From NCBI GenBank assembly GCA_031289165.1, contig JAITPZ010000281.1, positions 1 to 7,496 of the forward strand: DNA of 7,496 bases. The letters are read 5' to 3'. Both the position numbers and the translations under genes were made by a program. The DNA is from Synergistaceae bacterium (lineage in GTDB: Bacteria > Synergistota > Synergistia > Synergistales > Aminobacteriaceae). Below, piece after piece: positions 6,038 through 7,496 of this stretch. Each line of letters starts with the position of its first letter. Positions within the stretch are counted from its first letter, which is position 1. Below the pieces are notes generated by a model that saw nothing but the letters and a program-made list of their open reading frames with translations, was not told the origin of the DNA and ran no database searches.

Positions 6038-6427
6038 ATGTTGTGGGACAAATCTCTCGAGACGGGGATTGCGGCGATCGACGAGCAGCACAAAGAGCTT
6101 TTTCGGCAGATCGACAACCTGCTGGACGCGGGCAGGGAAAATCGCTTCGGCGAAACGCTGGATTTTCTGGGAAAATATATCGTCAAACATTTTACCGACG
6201 AACAGAAAATGCACACGACCTCGAAATACCCGCGGGCGACGGAACATAAAAATTATCACGACGCTTACGTGACCCTCTTTAACGGTTTGAAGAACAAATA
6301 CACCAAAGAGGGCCCAACGCTGACCAACAAGATGGCCATCAACAAAAGCGTGGTCGGCTGGCTGAAGGACCACATACTCGTCCACGACAAAGAGTTTGCC
6401 ACGTATTATTCTCAGTCAAAAGCCTGA
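6038..6427 (+). CDS. Bacteriohemerythrin (single-domain oxygen-binding diiron protein)
   Basis: This 129-residue soluble four-helix protein binds O2 reversibly at a non-haem diiron centre. All seven expected ligands are present: His18 (DEQHKELF), His51 and Glu55 (KHFTDEQ), His70 and His74 (EHKNYH), His112 and Asp117 (WLKDHILVHDK). Their spacings (33, 4, 15, 4, 38, 5) are close to those of characterised bacterial hemerythrins. The start is ATG 6038, 9 nt after GGAGG. It is a stand-alone domain without an attached chemotaxis or signalling module. In an anaerobe it likely scavenges or carries oxygen, or helps the cell sense it; that is inference. It has its own promoter, is divergent from metG and convergent with cheC. 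An AAGCC/GGCTT hairpin spans its stop codon but no T-run follows. Confidence 0.95.
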   Translation: MLWDKSLETGIAAIDEQHKELFRQIDNLLDAGRENRFGETLDFLGKYIVKHFTDEQKMHTTSKYPRATEHKNYHDAYVTLFNGLKNKYTKEGPTLTNKMAINKSVVGWLKDHILVHDKEFATYYSQSKA

Positions 6428-6468
6428 GGCTTCGGCGGGGGCATGAGGGGTTATGGGGTGCAGCGCCG

Positions 6469-6482
6469 TTCGGTTCTGAGTC
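6469..6482 (+). repeat. Direct repeat copy 2 flanking the hemerythrin gene
   Basis: This is the second exact copy of the 14-base sequence found at 5843-5856. It lies in the 58-bp gap between the convergent hemerythrin and cheC genes. The gap also holds three G-runs (around 6437-6457) and no clear terminator. Confidence 0.5.
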
Positions 6483-6485
6483 GCG

Positions 6486-7130
6486 CTATGCGCCCATTAC
6501 CCCCAGCTTTTCCAAAAGCGCTTCCAGCGCCTGAGGTTCGCTTGCCAGCAGAATGTTGGCGTCGAGTGAATGGGTCCGCGTGTCCCCTCCGGGCACGACG
6601 TTGAGGTTCGATTTCGTCACGAGCGCAATGTCGCCGTACTGTCCGAACATGGCCGAGACTACGCTCAGGATCGAGGCGAGCATGTCGTGCGTCACGCTCG
6701 GCGTCGTGATCCCGCTGGTCTGCCCCAGCAGGCCGTTCACGGAGTTCAGGAAGGAGCCCAGCAGAATGTTGCCTATCTCACCGAGGGCGCTGTCGATCAT
6801 CTCCTGCGGCATGGCGTCCATCTGCGTTCCGAACTGTTTCGAAACGAGCAGGCCGACCAGTTTGTTCACGGTGTCCTCCCTGATCAGGAGCATGAAATTG
6901 AAGGGCACGTCGTTGTCGGAAGAGGCGAATACAGCCGCGTAGCTCGCATCGGGATCGTCGTAATAGCTGTCCAGCTCGTATATCGAGACGAGTTCCGCTT
7001 TGGGAATGTCGATATCGATCGGACAGCCCAACAGATCGGAGAGCGCGGTCGCCGCGTGCCCCGCACCGATGTTGCCGATCTCCCGAATGGTGTCGAGGTG
7101 CGTCTGATTCATTGAGCTGAGGTCAAACAT
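6486..7130 (-). CDS. cheC: CheC, CheY-phosphate phosphatase
   Basis: This 214-residue cytoplasmic chemotaxis protein of the CheC/CheX/FliY family dephosphorylates CheY-P and so resets the flagellar switch signal. Both active-site motifs of the pseudo-symmetric fold are intact: Glu17/Asn20 in REIGNIGAGHAATALSDLL and Glu118/Asn121 in ALGEIGNILLGSFLN. The length is that of stand-alone CheC, with no FliN-like domain, which argues against FliY; two complete motifs argue against CheX. I start at ATG 7130, 6 nt after GGAGG; the open frame extends upstream to 7247, but those codons read through an inverted repeat and are unlikely to be coding. CheD, its usual partner, is not seen in the window. The gene follows the 45-codon gene at 7302 on the same strand after a 171-bp gap. 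Confidence 0.93.
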   Translation of the reverse strand: MFDLSSMNQTHLDTIREIGNIGAGHAATALSDLLGCPIDIDIPKAELVSIYELDSYYDDPDASYAAVFASSDNDVPFNFMLLIREDTVNKLVGLLVSKQFGTQMDAMPQEMIDSALGEIGNILLGSFLNSVNGLLGQTSGITTPSVTHDMLASILSVVSAMFGQYGDIALVTKSNLNVVPGGDTRTHSLDANILLASEPQALEALLEKLGVMGA

Positions 7131-7301
7131 CTTTGTCCTCCCCGATTTAAGCAATCGCATCGCATTTGCGCGCGGCAAACCAGGTTCTCCTGATTTGCCG
7201 GATTTCATAGACTGTTCAAAACACTTTATCACACAGGAAAAAAACATACAAGCTCAAATTTCGCAGGAAATTTTCATGCCTGCTCCATGCCTGATACTGA
7301 T
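7131..7301. other. Leader and intergenic region upstream of cheC
   Basis: These 171 bases hold the hairpin at 7173-7200, a less regular inverted repeat at 7151-7169 (GCAA...TTGC), and a run of seven T on the minus strand at 7244-7238. A GCAGG/CCTGC stem at 7263-7283 precedes that T-run by 18 nt, too far for a standard terminator. A TTGTAT/TAAAGT pair with 17-base spacing around the T-run is a weak promoter candidate for cheC. Confidence 0.35.
7173..7200 (-). other. 12-bp hairpin in the cheC leader
   Basis: On the minus strand the arms CGGCAAATCAGG and CCTGGTTTGCCG surround an AGAA loop. Eleven of twelve pairs are Watson-Crick and the twelfth is U-G. The structure ends about 32 nt before the cheC ribosome binding site. 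No T-run follows on either strand, so it is not a standard terminator. It may stabilise the transcript, mark a processed end, or control cheC translation. Confidence 0.6.
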
Positions 7302-7439
7302 TTACGCGCTTTCCATATCGTAATGCGACTCCTCGCGCAGAACGGCCACGCCGTTTTCCGCATCGTCCGTTTCAAACACGATGCGGCGACCGTCGCACAG
7401 AAGAATTTCCACGCCCTCCAACGCCTCGTGGGGAGTCAT
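7302..7439 (-). CDS. Small hypothetical protein, 45 residues
   Basis: An ATG at 7439 follows GGAGG by 7 nt and opens a 45-codon frame ending in TAA. The product begins MTPHEALEGVEILLCDGRR and continues with IVFETDDAENGVAVLREE, ending ESHYDMESA. It is acidic, has one Cys and no signal peptide or membrane segment; short beta strands (VEILL, RRIVFE, GVAVLRE) are plausible. I do not recognise a family. The strong ribosome binding site and protein-like composition argue for a real gene. A minus-strand frame entering from the right edge stops with a TGA overlapping its ATG (ATGA), and another frame stops at 7464-7466, so an upstream gene may be coupled, but too little is visible to tell which frame is used. 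cheC lies downstream. Confidence 0.6.
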   Translation of the reverse strand: MTPHEALEGVEILLCDGRRIVFETDDAENGVAVLREESHYDMESA

Positions 7440-7496
7440 CCGGGAACCTCCCGCTCACGTCCCTCACCGCACCCCCGGCCCGATAAAAAGAATCGC

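Noticed and set aside
5966..6385. Minus-strand frame of 139 codons opposite the hemerythrin gene
   Set aside because: It is an antisense shadow; the plus-strand product has all seven diiron ligands and a good ribosome binding site.
6431..6460. G-rich tract that could form a G-quadruplex
   Set aside because: Only three runs of four or more G are present; the fourth is a GG, so a stable three-layer quadruplex is not supported.
7131..7247. N-terminal extension of CheC by 39 codons
   Set aside because: It has no ribosome binding site, reads through the hairpin at 7173-7200, and CheC proteins normally start a few residues before the EIGNIG motif, as with ATG 7130.

Overview
The window reads as ordinary chromosome from a motile, diderm, probably anaerobic bacterium of the phylum Synergistota (Synergistetes). 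The best taxonomic clue is the C-terminus of the secreted protein at 626-1222 (-): an SGCSAG motif, a short hydrophobic segment and an Arg/Lys-rich end. This matches the Synergist-CTERM sorting signal, which is largely restricted to that phylum. A predicted outer-membrane barrel protein, flagellar and chemotaxis genes, and a hemerythrin fit this. The genus cannot be named from the sequence.

Layout. 1-412 (-): 5' end of an FlhA/SctV-family export gate, most likely flhA, running off the left edge. 626-1222 (-): a small secreted Synergist-CTERM protein. It is divergent from 1416-2093 (+), a signal-peptide-bearing beta-barrel-like protein whose last ~30 codons run through a GC-rich palindromic repeat. 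5807 to 2077 (-): an apparent operon metG -> DUF2157 membrane protein -> GDYXXLXY-domain protein; the last two overlap at GTGA. 6038-6427 (+): a single-domain bacteriohemerythrin with all seven iron ligands and its own extended -10 promoter. 6486-7130 (-): cheC, a CheY-P phosphatase with both active-site motifs. 7302-7439 (-): a 45-codon gene with a strong ribosome binding site, coding for a small protein I do not recognise.

How the genes relate. FlhA and CheC belong to flagellar assembly and chemotaxis, but they lie about 6 kb apart with unrelated genes between them, so motility genes appear scattered here. The DUF2157/GDYXXLXY pair is a recurrent membrane couple of unknown function, here placed behind a housekeeping tRNA synthetase. 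I found no RNA genes, CRISPR arrays, insertion sequences or phage genes, and no defence system. No intergenic stretch exceeds 300 bases. The points most worth a second look are the repeat-derived protein tail, the Synergist-CTERM protein and its divergent barrel neighbour, the overlapping membrane pair, the unannotated small gene, and a strong hairpin in the cheC leader.
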